A DNA stretch of 41,673 bases from Paenibacillus sp. Soil787. Its GTDB lineage: Bacteria; Bacillota; Bacilli; Paenibacillales; NBRC-103111. Of the stretch, positions 8,894-17,005 are shown one piece after another. Where the stretch lies: contig NZ_LMSP01000009.1 of the NCBI RefSeq assembly GCF_001429545.1, positions 45,920 to 87,592 of the forward strand, read 5' to 3'. Every line of letters begins with the position of its first letter. Positions within the stretch are counted from its first letter, which is position 1. The translations under genes were made by a program, and so were the position numbers. The notes beneath the pieces are model-generated. The model searched no databases. It was given only the letters and a program-made list of their open reading frames with translations, and was not told where the DNA came from.

Positions 8894-9019
8894 TATAATT
8901 GTATGAATTATTCTGAAAATTTATGTCTCCGTTAATACGAAAACTTTGAGCGATCCCAAGTTTAAAAATACTAGATATTGCCCATACTTTTCACTAAAAC
9001 GAGAAGTAAGGTGCATTAT

Positions 9020-9145
9020 ATGGATCAAGAAAGCCATAGAAGAATTTGGATTGGACTCTTCTGGGGCACTATTATTAGTGCCTTTATTTGGACAACGTTT
9101 ATCATTTCAGTCATTGGATGGATGGATATAATCAAAGATTTGTAA
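9020..9145 (+). CDS. Small membrane protein, GLFWGT family, copy 2
   Basis: A 41-residue ORF: a charged start (MDQESHRR), then a membrane segment with WIGLFWGTIIS (10-20) and a SVIGWMDII end (30-38). IGLFWGT and IGW align with the copy at 8696-8809. TAAGGTG lies about 6 nt before the ATG, and a strong terminator follows at 9161-9184. A longer ORF in another frame across the same DNA has no such homology and is a shadow. Confidence 0.6.
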   Translation: MDQESHRRIWIGLFWGTIISAFIWTTFIISVIGWMDIIKDL

Positions 9146-9160
9146 AAACAGACACGAATA

Positions 9161-9184
9161 AAGGGGCTGCCACGGCAGCCCCTT
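9161..9184 (+). terminator. Rho-independent terminator
   Basis: AAGGGGCTGCC pairs perfectly with GGCAGCCCCTT (9174-9184), 15 bp after the 41-aa ORF. Confidence 0.75.
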
Positions 9185-9371
9185 CGTCTTCATTTAACTT
9201 TGTTTATTAAGCACGTTGTATATCGCCTTGTTCAATTCCTCTTTCGCCACGTTGATATTATTTGGGCATTCTTTCAGACTTAATGCAATCTTAATACTCC
9301 TTTAATGAACATGAACGTCTACTGTGATACAATTCGTAACAAATAATCATATATTAAGGAGTGTGAATGGT

Positions 9372-9530
9372 ATGCCTTACTATTACCACAATGAAGTATG
9401 GACACCTTTTAAGTATGTTGGCATCCGATTATTCATTGATGAGAATGGTAATAAGTGGATCAAGATTTGGAACAAGCATAGAAGACCGTTTTTCAAACAA
9501 TCCAATGCAAGTCCTTTTGAAGAGCAATAA
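9372..9530 (+). CDS. Hypothetical 52-aa protein
   Basis: A short ORF with AAGGAG about 10 nt before ATG 9372. The protein is rich in aromatic and basic residues (MPYYYHNEVWTPFKYVGIRLF, then KWIKIWNKHRRPFFKQ) and has a beta-strand-like pattern. No family is recognised. A longer frame (9367-9618) overlaps it, but the 52-aa frame has the better ribosome spacing and a more natural composition. Confidence 0.4.
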   Translation: MPYYYHNEVWTPFKYVGIRLFIDENGNKWIKIWNKHRRPFFKQSNASPFEEQ

Positions 9531-9601
9531 AAAAGAACCCGCGTGGCGTTACCTATTTGAAGTATCTAACAATCAACAATGGATGGAGGTTGAGATACTG
9601 C

Positions 9602-9803
9602 TTAAAATTCCGCTGTAGCCTCAATACTCGCAGCATCTGCATCTTCTTTGTTCTCCCAAGACAGTACAACCGTATGTTCATTGGTTTCTTCTATACTTAG
9701 AAACTTCTTCAATAAAGCCTCTTTTATCTATTAATACCCCTAAAACTTCGTCTGTTGCACGTTCTGCAATGTCTCTAGAACCCGGAGTAATGATGAATTT
9801 CAT
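9602..9803 (-). pseudogene. Frameshifted small gene
   Basis: ATG 9803 opens MKFIITPGSRDIAERATDEV.. and runs to a TGA after about 41 codons. Just before that stop, another frame carries on sensibly (KFLSIEETNEHTVVLSWENK, then DADAASIEATAEF) to TAA 9604-9602. Joined by one frameshift near 9700, the product would be about 67 aa. No family is recognised; it follows the decayed FnIII gene and may be part of the same former phage-like unit. Confidence 0.5.
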
Positions 9804-9810
9804 TTATCAG

Positions 9811-10734
9811 ATGTATTGATACTACACTACTTGCAATGGAACGATTACCCGGTGCATCTTTAGCTTTAATGGTGAAATTGTATGTTGTGTTTAAGGCTAA
9901 GCTATCGACTCTATGGGTTGCATTCTAAGGGTCGGTAGTACCAACCAGCACTTTTCCATTATAGATTTTGTAAAGACTTACACCAACGTCGTCAGTTGAT
10001 ACCGTCCAATCTAAGTACTGTTTGTTCCGTTGCCAAGCTGACCGTAACCGTTATATCCTTATACCCAGAGAGAGCCATCTTGTTTGATTGCCGACCAAAG
10101 TGAGCGTAGATATACAAGCTATTATTAGTGCCTAATGTTAAAGGGAGAGAAGTGATGGCAAGTTGAGACTATGTGTTCACTTTAAGTACGTTACTTGATG
10201 GAGCAACGTTACCGGCTCCATCCACGGCTTTCACTGTAAACGTATAGGTTGTATTCGGCGTTAATCAATTACTGTATAAGATGCTCCGGCTGAAGCAGGT
10301 GAAGTGAACAACTTTGGTCGTTCGTTATAGATTTATTGGGAAGTTGATCAACCCTCTGTTGGTATCCTCGAAAGCAGCTTTTGACTTGTAAAAATCAATA
10401 CCCGCCACTATATTGCTCCCGCCGATGAAAAGTTGAGCTATGCCGTTATTCGTACCTTTTTTGGCTCTAATACTGATCGTATGTACCTGTTTAGGTACAT
10501 TTACTGCATATTCTGCGAAATCGCTATTCGTATTTGCTTGATAGGCAATGGATATGCAGAGAAACCTGAAACCGTTGTGAAGCTAAATGGTACAGATTCG
10601 TGAGGGACTTCTTGATAAATCACTTTCTGTCCTGCATCCATCCAATCTACTTTATCATCTGTTGAGTAAGAATTACGGTATTTGTCGGCTTTGTTCAGTA
10701 TTTGTTGTACTGTTGGCAAGTTCCTCACCTTCAA
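9811..10734 (-). pseudogene. Decayed gene: phage-like N-terminus, FnIII domains and an RCC1-type repeat
   Basis: Reading the minus strand across changing frames gives pieces of one large protein. It starts at 10734 with KVRNLPTVQQILNKADKYRN, a style seen in phage structural proteins. At about 10330-10500 lies KQVHTISIRAKKGTNNGIAQ. At about 10200-10270 there is the end of a fibronectin type III domain (LTPNTTYTFTVKAVDGAGN). At about 10030-10100 there is an RCC1-like repeat (KQDGSLWV, a stop, then GYNGYGQLGNGTN). A second FnIII domain lies at about 9830-10020 (LDWTVSTDDVGVSLYKIYNG, a stop, then LALNTTYNFTIKAKDAPGNR). Several stops and frameshifts make it non-functional. Confidence 0.7.
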
Positions 10735-10756
10735 AATAAAAAGAGCCGATAGGCTC
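10733..10756 (-). terminator. Terminator after the beta-helix gene
   Basis: On the minus strand GAGCC-TATC-GGCTC (10756-10743) is followed by TTTTTATTTT. It ends the unit that holds the polymerase and beta-helix genes. Confidence 0.7.
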
Positions 10757-10791
10757 CAAATTCACAACTTTTTCGCTATATCATTGTCAGC

Positions 10792-12243
10792 TTATTTCGA
10801 TTGTAGAACTAAACCTTTAGATATAGCTAAATCCCAATCAAACGGTGAAATTGTCTTGTCGCTTGCATATCTGACTAGAACGTTTTTCATGGTCGTGCTA
10901 CCTTCGGTTTTCATGACTACTTTTAAGTCTTTCACAGCAATGTCAAAAGACACGTTTTCAAGGGCTGTGTCTTTGACCCGTATACCCGTATATCCGATGG
11001 TTCCTTTGGACATACCCTTTATATTGATGTTTTTAAACTGTGCGCGCTTTACGGAGGCACCTTTAAATTTAATTACATAATCGGATTCACTCGGAGCAAC
11101 ATCGGCTTTTAATACACAATCACTAACGATCAAGCCGTCAATTTTTGCAGGAGCTTGCCAGCCATAAGGAAAGTTGTCAATCAGTACCATTCTTCCACCT
11201 GTTGCTGTTGTGATGTTATGGATTTTCAAGTTGCCAACGTCACGGAGTACGTGTACGCCCTGTCCGAACTGATCGTTATAACCGCTGATAACATGAACAG
11301 TGTCAATCGTGATGTCGCGTTGCGTATTGACTGTCGTGATATCATCCCCACCAAGGCGAGCAACGGATAAAATCCCTTCCCCAGTCGCATTCTTTAATAC
11401 AATGCCACTTACTACGTTAGACCCGCCGCTGGATGTCCGTAAAATGCTTGTGTGTGATTTTCCGTCCATTGACGTTCCCTTGACTTGGATACCGTCAAAC
11501 GTAATGCCTGTTACGTCTCCGCCTTTTCCATACCCTTGGTAGATGCCAAGCCCACCAGTACTTGGTCGAGCATTCGCCACGCAAGCATCATCCCCAAATG
11601 TTCCGCGTATGTGGGTCACTTGAATGTTATGGGACGGCCCTAAAATATGAACACCGTCTTGATTTTGGTATCCTTCGAGGTTAAATGTAACATCATTAAT
11701 CGCTCCATCGGTACTGGCTTCTGGAACCAAAGCCCACCGCATTGTTGAAGCGACCGTAATACCTGAAATCCCAAAATGATTAACCTTGTAAAAATGCACG
11801 CCGATGTTTTTGTAAGGTGTACTGGGGAGAACCTGCCCAGCGCGATTTCCATTCAATTCTGCATCCCCGAAACCGAAAATGAATATGTTTTGATTTCCGT
11901 TTACAAAGTCGGAATTGGTGATGATTCGCTCGTTCACTCCATCAGCCATAGTGAGCTTTGCACCGTTAAGCACGAGTGTTGTATCGGATGGAATTTTCAA
12001 TGTCTTGTCAATGGTGTAACTTCCCTGCGGAATCACGACTATTTTTTGATGATCGCTCACCGTCATGTTTAATGTGTTTTGGATTTTTTGTGTAATGGTA
12101 GAACCAGACGTTTCCAACACGTTGTAACCCTGACCGACAAACGATTTAATGTCGTCGTTGTCGCATCCTGCTAAGATAATTGTCATAAAAGCGTATCCTG
12201 CTAAGAGAAATTTTCGAAGCATGGAGATCCCCAACCTTTTCAT
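10792..12243 (-). CDS. Right-handed beta-helix lipoprotein (pectate-lyase/GH28-like fold)
   Basis: A 483-aa protein with a lipoprotein signal: basic start, hydrophobic core (FLLAGYAFMTII) and lipobox LAGC with Cys at about residue 27. The mature part begins like a pectate-lyase/GH28-type helix (VVIPQGSYTIDKTLKIPSD, then TLVLNGAKLTM), followed by repeating short beta-strand rungs (HFGISGITVASTMRWAL, DGVHILGPSHNIQVTHIRG, FGDDACVANARP). The GDD near residue 218 is reminiscent of GH28 catalytic Asp pairs. It is probably an outer-face enzyme or binding protein acting on polysaccharide. It lies 100 bp after the polymerase gene with no clear terminator between, so it is likely co-transcribed. Confidence 0.8.
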   Translation of the reverse strand: MKRLGISMLRKFLLAGYAFMTIILAGCDNDDIKSFVGQGYNVLETSGSTITQKIQNTLNMTVSDHQKIVVIPQGSYTIDKTLKIPSDTTLVLNGAKLTMADGVNERIITNSDFVNGNQNIFIFGFGDAELNGNRAGQVLPSTPYKNIGVHFYKVNHFGISGITVASTMRWALVPEASTDGAINDVTFNLEGYQNQDGVHILGPSHNIQVTHIRGTFGDDACVANARPSTGGLGIYQGYGKGGDVTGITFDGIQVKGTSMDGKSHTSILRTSSGGSNVVSGIVLKNATGEGILSVARLGGDDITTVNTQRDITIDTVHVISGYNDQFGQGVHVLRDVGNLKIHNITTATGGRMVLIDNFPYGWQAPAKIDGLIVSDCVLKADVAPSESDYVIKFKGASVKRAQFKNINIKGMSKGTIGYTGIRVKDTALENVSFDIAVKDLKVVMKTEGSTTMKNVLVRYASDKTISPFDWDLAISKGLVLQSK

Positions 12244-12342
12244 TTTTTCTCCATTTCACGCACCGATTATTTCATTAAATCGTTTTGCTTTTCTGTAAAC
12301 CGGGCCTTTGTCTCTTTAACTTTTAAAAGCTAAAAGGCGCAG

Positions 12343-13767
12343 TCAATTGCTCGGAGCTTCTAACGCTTTTTTCTCACTTGGCACCATCTTAGCAAGCACA
12401 TAAACAAATCCGATATGCACCCAACACATTGCCAATGTATGCCCTGGAGTGAAGTTGTAAGCGAAAATACTTAGAACCATTCCAGCGACCATGCCTGTTA
12501 AGTATGCTTTGTGTTTTTGATCTTTACAACGCCAAATTGCAGCAAATCCTTTTAACAATACATGAAGCATCAATATTACAATCATGGTCAGACCGATAAT
12601 GCCTGTATCGTGCAATATGGCGACAAATGTATTCAATATCCAAGGAATAGTGTCCATGCCTGCTGCTTTGATAGAAAAGTAGCCACGTCCCCAAATAGGG
12701 TCTTTTCCCCAATCATAAAGCGCCAGCTCAAGATTATGAACCCTATAACTACCTGTTCCAGAATCAGAATCAAATAATGTATCTAATTTCATGCTAAACA
12801 TACCATCAGTACCCGATAATTGATCAAAAGAACTTGAGAGATAGGGAAATATTAAAAGAAATGCCCCCGTAATAAGAAATAATATAATCACATTTCTTGG
12901 TGAAAAGAGCCTCAATTTATACACGAAGATGATTATAGAAAGACAGAGAACTATACCGATCCATACTGAACGTGTCCATCCAAGTGTTATTCCCACTAAC
13001 AATAATATCATCACAGGTATACTTGTAAGAAAAAAAGGCTTATCTTTTATTTTTGCTACGAATAAAGTAATCAACAGCAATAGTACGCATCCCGCATATA
13101 TAGAAAACAGATTTGGTTCAAACAACCCTCCTCTTAATGATATTGATGTTTGCCACTGACCAGTATGAAGGGCACCGTATTTTTTACCAAATAAAAAAAT
13201 ACCTGTGGAAGAATAATAAAAATAACTAGCTAGAGCATATATGGTTTGAATTATGCAAACACCGATATAAACGTGAATGTACTTATAAATTCTTGCGGGG
13301 TCAACGTAACTAATTAAATATATAAAGACAAATCCCATAAAAGCAAAAGCAAGTTGAAAAATTCCTGCCAGTGAATCCGATTTAAATACTGGCGTTTTAA
13401 TCGAAATAACTAGTGCATATAACAAGTAAAGAATCATAATGATTATCGGCAAATTTAGTCGAGGTAGTTTTTTATCATAGCGCCTGAATATGTGTTGGAT
13501 TAGGGCTATAATACAAAAAATACTGGCAATCATATCCACTCTTGCGTTGAGTCCAAACATATTGATTTTAAAAAGATTGCATGAAGCAGCGAATAAAAAT
13601 ACATATAAACTGTATTTCCATGAAAATGGCAAAGTTATTACTAATGTTAAAACGAGTATTCCAACAAGAAACATTACATTGAATTGGGTCGACAATATGC
13701 CGATTAAAAGAGAGACAATACTCAACAGGAGGTAAGTGTAAAACTTTGAGTCAAGAATCCGTTCCAT
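12343..13767 (-). CDS. O-antigen ligase/polymerase family membrane protein (Wzy-type)
   Basis: A 474-aa protein with about 10-12 membrane segments and a large extracytoplasmic loop before the last third (about residues 315-370, with SDSGTGSYRVHNLELALYDWGKDPIWGRGYF). This is the O-antigen ligase (Wzy/WaaL) family layout. It most likely polymerises the repeat unit of the polysaccharide made by the galU-rfb operon, which has no polymerase of its own. The preceding 64-aa gene overlaps its start by 17 nt, so the two are translationally linked, under the operators at 13959-13993. Confidence 0.82.
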   Translation of the reverse strand: MERILDSKFYTYLLLSIVSLLIGILSTQFNVMFLVGILVLTLVITLPFSWKYSLYVFLFAASCNLFKINMFGLNARVDMIASIFCIIALIQHIFRRYDKKLPRLNLPIIIMILYLLYALVISIKTPVFKSDSLAGIFQLAFAFMGFVFIYLISYVDPARIYKYIHVYIGVCIIQTIYALASYFYYSSTGIFLFGKKYGALHTGQWQTSISLRGGLFEPNLFSIYAGCVLLLLITLFVAKIKDKPFFLTSIPVMILLLVGITLGWTRSVWIGIVLCLSIIIFVYKLRLFSPRNVIILFLITGAFLLIFPYLSSSFDQLSGTDGMFSMKLDTLFDSDSGTGSYRVHNLELALYDWGKDPIWGRGYFSIKAAGMDTIPWILNTFVAILHDTGIIGLTMIVILMLHVLLKGFAAIWRCKDQKHKAYLTGMVAGMVLSIFAYNFTPGHTLAMCWVHIGFVYVLAKMVPSEKKALEAPSN

Positions 13768-13945
13768 TATTCTCTCCTCCGTGTCCGTTATTGCTCTTTT
13801 CCTGAGAAATGAAATTTAACCAAAAATCTTTTGTCGTCTTCGTAAAAACTCCGTGACCTAATTTTTGAAGCTCTTTGAACAGTTCCATATCAGATTCATT
13901 CGTCGGGTCAAAACTAACTGACTTACAAGGATACTTTTTATTCAA
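13751..13945 (-). CDS. Small 64-aa protein upstream of the polymerase
   Basis: A short ORF with TTG start 13945 and GAAGGAG 7 nt before it. The sequence (SVSFDPTNESDMELFKELQK, then FTKTTKDFWLNFI) has a beta-strand followed by two helices, like small ribbon-helix-helix proteins coded on plasmids and phages. That likeness is weak. The polar tail (SNNGHGGENNGTDS) overlaps the start of the polymerase gene. Function unknown. Confidence 0.6.
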   Translation of the reverse strand: MNKKYPCKSVSFDPTNESDMELFKELQKLGHGVFTKTTKDFWLNFISQEKSNNGHGGENNGTDS

Positions 13946-13958
13946 TTAAATTCTCCTT

Positions 13959-13993
13959 CGCTACAAAATGTATCATTAATACAAACTGTAACA
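13959..13993. promoter_or_regulatory. Two island operators before the 64-aa gene and polymerase
   Basis: CGCTACAAAATGTATCA (13959-13975) and TAATACAAACTGTAACA (13977-13993) are two copies of the 17-bp palindrome TGATACA-nnn-TGTATCA with two mismatches each. They lie 13-47 bp upstream of the TTG start. A clean -35/-10 pair could not be placed here. Confidence 0.7.
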
Positions 13994-14017
13994 TTAGATT
14001 AGCATTTATGCAATTAC

Positions 14018-14790
14018 TTAATTGAAAAAGCACTCTTTAATTTTTTTATCACTAGTTTTTACTAATACTGCTTTATGTATATCCTCAAACCAGCAGTTGT
14101 CAAATTTAATACTATCGCCTCGATCGACTATTACTCCCTGATCCGCTTTTTGTATGGTAGATGTGATGAAATTAATTAATTGTGGCGCGTTGTCTCCTAC
14201 AGGAATATTGTTATCATCAATCTCCCTCGACAACAAAACGCCCGTCCCGTTCCTTGTATGCCGGCGACTGTCTTTAATCCATCAATCTCGCAATTGAAAA
14301 CGGTATGTTGCGCGTTCTGTTCGGTCATTTTTAAACCTGTACAGCCCGGATAGGTTAATGGGTCATAATATATTTCCACGCCTTCAAAGCGGTTAAATTG
14401 ATATGGAAGTAGAAGTCCATTCACACCGCCCCGAAACCACATCCCCGCTTTTTTAAATCCACCAACGAACCATAAATTTTTAAATTCACTGTTCCAACAT
14501 CCGCCATCTGTTCGAGTGGCAGAGGCTCTAACATTAAAATAAAATGCATAATCCTTAAAGCCGGCACAATCAATTTGGATGTTTTTCATTGCAATATTTG
14601 TCAAGGGACCGCTTATTTGCGTAAACAGAGCCGTATTTCCTGCTTTAGCTTATGATCGTTTTCCCACATTAAATCCAACCAACTTAACCCTAGTCTTAAA
14701 CTCAATATTTTCGAGTACGAATGTCCCTGATGGAACTCCTATCGGCGCTCCTATTTCTATAGCCCTTTCTACTAAGAATCAAAAAAAACA
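14018..14790 (-). pseudogene. Broken beta-helix (pectate-lyase superfamily-like) gene
   Basis: Three minus-strand pieces form one decayed protein. The first (about 14790-14660) reads AIEIGAPIGVPSGTFVLEN and ends at a stop after VGFNVGKRS. The next, in the same frame, covers 14604-14240 (MKNIQIDCAGFKDYAFYFNV, FKNLWFVGGFKKAGMWFRGG, FNRFEGVEIYYDP). A frameshift near 14230 leads to the last piece (14236-14018: FITSTIQKADQGVIVDRGDS, IKFDNCWFEDIHKAVLV). The rung-like pattern is that of tail-spike or pectate-lyase beta-helices. The N-terminus is missing. Confidence 0.7.
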
Positions 14791-14816
14791 GCTTTTCTTA
14801 AATGTCTGACCTTGAT

Positions 14817-14920
14817 TTATCTTAACCATACCCAACAAATCAAGGATACCAATAACGGAATAGCTAATTTGGTAGTCCAGAATAAACCGATAACAAAACT
14901 ACCATATTCACCCCGAATGA
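14817..14920 (-). pseudogene. Degenerate copy of the GLFWGT small membrane gene
   Basis: The minus strand encodes FVIGLFWTTKLAIPLLVSLI then CWVWLR and a stop. At the DNA level it is clearly related to 8700-8820: long shared runs such as ATCGGTTTATTCTGG and ATTAGCTATTCC, plus the ATTCGGG of the old ribosome-site region. The ATG is lost and the C-terminus is cut short. Confidence 0.65.
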
Positions 14921-14946
14921 TACCGCTTACATATATGGACATGTAT

Positions 14947-15120
14947 TCATCTAGTCTTTTCGTGGCCCTGACGTTCAATCGAATCTCCCTGTTGGAGATA
15001 ACGAATCATGCCGCTGTTGTAATACACGGCAGCAGCCATTAATGCTATTCCCAACAGCAGACATCCACAACTAATCACCCAGCGTTTCCGCGAATTCCCA
15101 TTCATCCAATCTTTACTCAT
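14947..15120 (-). CDS. Small membrane protein, coupled to the Cys-rich protein
   Basis: A 57-aa ORF whose ATG (15120) overlaps the TGA of the upstream 73-aa gene (ATGA), a classic coupling signal, which is why I prefer this start to longer versions of the frame. It has a polar basic N-terminus (SKDWMNGNSRKRW), one membrane segment (VISCGCLLLGIALMAAAVYY, about 16-35) and a charged tail (QQGDSIERQGHEKTR). Function unknown. It is controlled with its partner from the operator-bearing promoter at 15401-15429. Confidence 0.55.
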   Translation of the reverse strand: MSKDWMNGNSRKRWVISCGCLLLGIALMAAAVYYNSGMIRYLQQGDSIERQGHEKTR

Positions 15121-15338
15121 GCCATTATTGCTAATGGCATTGAGTAGTCCGAATAACATTCCTGTGTGCCACTTACAATTTCGATGTCCAAATCTTTGCT
15201 CTCCGGGCATGCACATTCCATGCAGTGACAAAGTGGAATCGTCGTCTTAAAGTAGCCTGTTTTGAAAACCTTCTCTGCGTTGCCTTTCACCATAATCATA
15301 TTACATTCGACACAATAAACCATTTCCGAATTTTTCAT
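15117..15338 (-). CDS. Small Cys-rich (zinc-ribbon-like) protein
   Basis: A 73-aa protein with CVEC at 9-12 and a CHCMECAC cluster at about 37-44. These are enough pairs to hold a zinc or form a small Cys-ligand site. AAGGGGG lies 7 nt before ATG 15338. It is the first gene of a two-gene unit behind a very good promoter that carries the island operator. No family recognised; a zinc-ribbon-like role is an inference from the Cys spacing. Confidence 0.6.
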   Translation of the reverse strand: MKNSEMVYCVECNMIMVKGNAEKVFKTGYFKTTIPLCHCMECACPESKDLDIEIVSGTQECYSDYSMPLAIMA

Positions 15339-15376
15339 CTTAATGCCCCCTTAAAATATATCTAAATGTCGCAAAC

Positions 15377-15393
15377 TGTTACATTATGTATAT
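15377..15393. promoter_or_regulatory. Downstream island operator of the Cys-rich unit
   Basis: TGTTACATTATGTATAT is a second copy of the palindrome, just downstream of the -10 of the promoter at 15401-15429, where it would cover the start of the transcript. Confidence 0.65.
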
Positions 15394-15400
15394 ATTATTT

Positions 15401-15429
15401 ATTATATGATACATTATGTAACTGTTCAA
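15401..15429 (-). promoter_or_regulatory. Promoter with operator filling its spacer (Cys-rich unit)
   Basis: On the minus strand TTGAAC (15429-15424), then AGTTACATAATGTATCA (15423-15407), then TATAAT (15406-15401). The operator is exactly the 17-bp spacer. About 60 bp upstream of the 73-aa gene. Confidence 0.85.
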
Positions 15430-15956
15430 GGGGTTATGTGTTTTTTAATGCGAATTGTTTGAACTATTTGTGAAATCGATAAATAGAGCAAGATGCCTAG
15501 CATTGCGCCTATTGTATCTAGAAGCACATCGGATGCCAACGCGGTGCGACCTGGAACAAAGCTTTGATGAAATTCATCGGTTGCTGCGTAAACTGAACAT
15601 ATAAGGACGGAGCAGAGAAAGTTCCAGCTTAAGCGCCAACGGGTAAGTGCTTTGAGTAAGCGAGTGATTAGCATGCCTAATACGCTATAGATGAACAAAT
15701 GGGCAAATTTGCGAATGAAAAATTCTACAAATCCAAATACACCACTTGTTTTAATACTTATTTTATGAGAGCCATAGTTGAAGCTAGTGCCGGCAAAATG
15801 GTTCTTTATACTTTTATCCGAAAGCTCTTTTTTTATGATAGGTTTAATATCCTGCGTTTTAGAAGTTTGTGAGGATAGAGCAAAAATAAGTCCGAACCAT
15901 AGCAGTATTGGCAAAATGTACAAAATAATCTGTTTCAGATTTATATTCGCTATCAT
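15426..15956 (-). CDS. VanZ-like membrane protein
   Basis: A 176-aa protein with four to five membrane segments and the VanZ-family signature: FIRKFAHLFIYSVLG (about 83-97), then YAATDEFHQSFVPGR (about 123-137) and ASDVLLDTIGAMLGI (about 140-154). VanZ-like proteins are linked to glycopeptide tolerance and cell-envelope functions, but the reaction is not known. AAGGTGA lies about 7 nt before the start. No island operator is visible upstream. Confidence 0.85.
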   Translation of the reverse strand: MIANINLKQIILYILPILLWFGLIFALSSQTSKTQDIKPIIKKELSDKSIKNHFAGTSFNYGSHKISIKTSGVFGFVEFFIRKFAHLFIYSVLGMLITRLLKALTRWRLSWNFLCSVLICSVYAATDEFHQSFVPGRTALASDVLLDTIGAMLGILLYLSISQIVQTIRIKKHITP

Positions 15957-16074
15957 TCTTGCATCACCTTATATCCATTATATAATTATTATTTGTATGC
16001 AAATCGCGCAATTCTTGTAGGCTCGGCGACATCGTATATGTTCTACATCCAAATTAATCTTTTGTATATATTAA

Positions 16075-16121
16075 ATAAAAAACACTCCCCAAACCTTCTT
16101 TAAAAAGAATGGATGGGGAGT
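16075..16121 (-). terminator. Terminator of the polysaccharide operon
   Basis: On the minus strand ACTCCCC (16121-16115) with inner ATTCTTT/AAAGAA pairing closes with GGGGAGT (16090-16084) and is followed by GTTTTTTATTT. It ends the operon just after rfbD. Confidence 0.85.
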
Positions 16122-16129
16122 TTAATATT

Positions 16130-17005
16130 TTAGTTATTTATAAGTATTTGAGTATCTTTATACTCTATTAAAAAGTCTTTAAGCCCATCCTTCCAGGATC
16201 GAATCATTTGGAACCCGTTTAATTCTAAAGCTGAGTGTTGCATTACCGAATAACGCGGACGTTTTGCAGGTCTAGGAAATTGTTCCGAAGTAACCGGGAT
16301 AAGATCAATTGTAATAGAAGCAGAGTTAAATATCTCCTTAGCAAATTCATACCAAGAGCAATACCCCGAGTTAGAAACATGATAAGTACCATACTTATCT
16401 GTTTCCATGATATCCGAAATACACCTTGCTAAATCGATGGTATAAGTCGGTGAACCAATTTGATCATGAACTACTGATAATGATGTTTGCTTCTGGGCAA
16501 GCTGCAGCATTGTTTTCACAAAATTATTTCCATGTAGTCCATAAACCCAAGAGGTTCGTACAATAAAATATTTTGGACATATGCTTCGCACAAATTCTTC
16601 ACCAGCTAATTTGGATTCCCCATAAACATTGATTGGATTTGTCGCATCAAACTCTTGATAAGGCTCCAGCTTTTCTCCATTAAATACATAATCAGTACTT
16701 ATATAGATTAACTTTGCCTGATATTTATCTGCAGCAGTTGCTAAATTTCTAGTACCTAGAGCATTAATATTAAAAGCTAATTCATACTCAGTTTCTGCAA
16801 GATCAACTTTTGTATAGGCAGCAGTATGTACCACGATATCAGGGACTATTTGAGAAAATATTTCTTCCACTTGATCTTTAATTGTAATATCTAACTCTTT
16901 TTTACCGAAACCATAAACTTCGTATCCTTGATCTTGCAACACTTTGATTACATCTGTACCTAACTGCCCTTCTCCACCAGTTACCAATACTTTGGTATTA
17001 GACAT
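16130..17005 (-). CDS. rfbD: dTDP-4-dehydrorhamnose reductase
   Basis: A 291-aa extended SDR enzyme doing the last step to dTDP-L-rhamnose. The NAD(P)-binding GGEGQLGTD is at about 10-18, then VHTAAYTKVDLAE and the catalytic YGESKLAGEE (Tyr-x3-Lys, about 126-135) with ISTDYVFNG before it. The start at 17005 is preferred because GGGGAGA lies 7 nt upstream; the extra ATG five codons earlier lacks a ribosome site. Its start overlaps the end of rfbB by 8 nt. Last gene of the operon. Confidence 0.95.
   Translation of the reverse strand: MSNTKVLVTGGEGQLGTDVIKVLQDQGYEVYGFGKKELDITIKDQVEEIFSQIVPDIVVHTAAYTKVDLAETEYELAFNINALGTRNLATAADKYQAKLIYISTDYVFNGEKLEPYQEFDATNPINVYGESKLAGEEFVRSICPKYFIVRTSWVYGLHGNNFVKTMLQLAQKQTSLSVVHDQIGSPTYTIDLARCISDIMETDKYGTYHVSNSGYCSWYEFAKEIFNSASITIDLIPVTSEQFPRPAKRPRYSVMQHSALELNGFQMIRSWKDGLKDFLIEYKDTQILINN

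Noticed and set aside
8880..8905. Another island operator (ATACAAT-TAT-ATTGTAT palindrome)
   Set aside because: The half-sites differ (no TGATACA) and the ATACA-to-TGTAT spacing is 7 instead of 3, so it is not the same motif.
9200..9300. About 30-codon minus-strand ORF ending KAIYNVLNKQS with AAAGGAG upstream
   Set aside because: It would need an ATT start codon; no ATG, GTG or TTG fits, so it is too weak to list.
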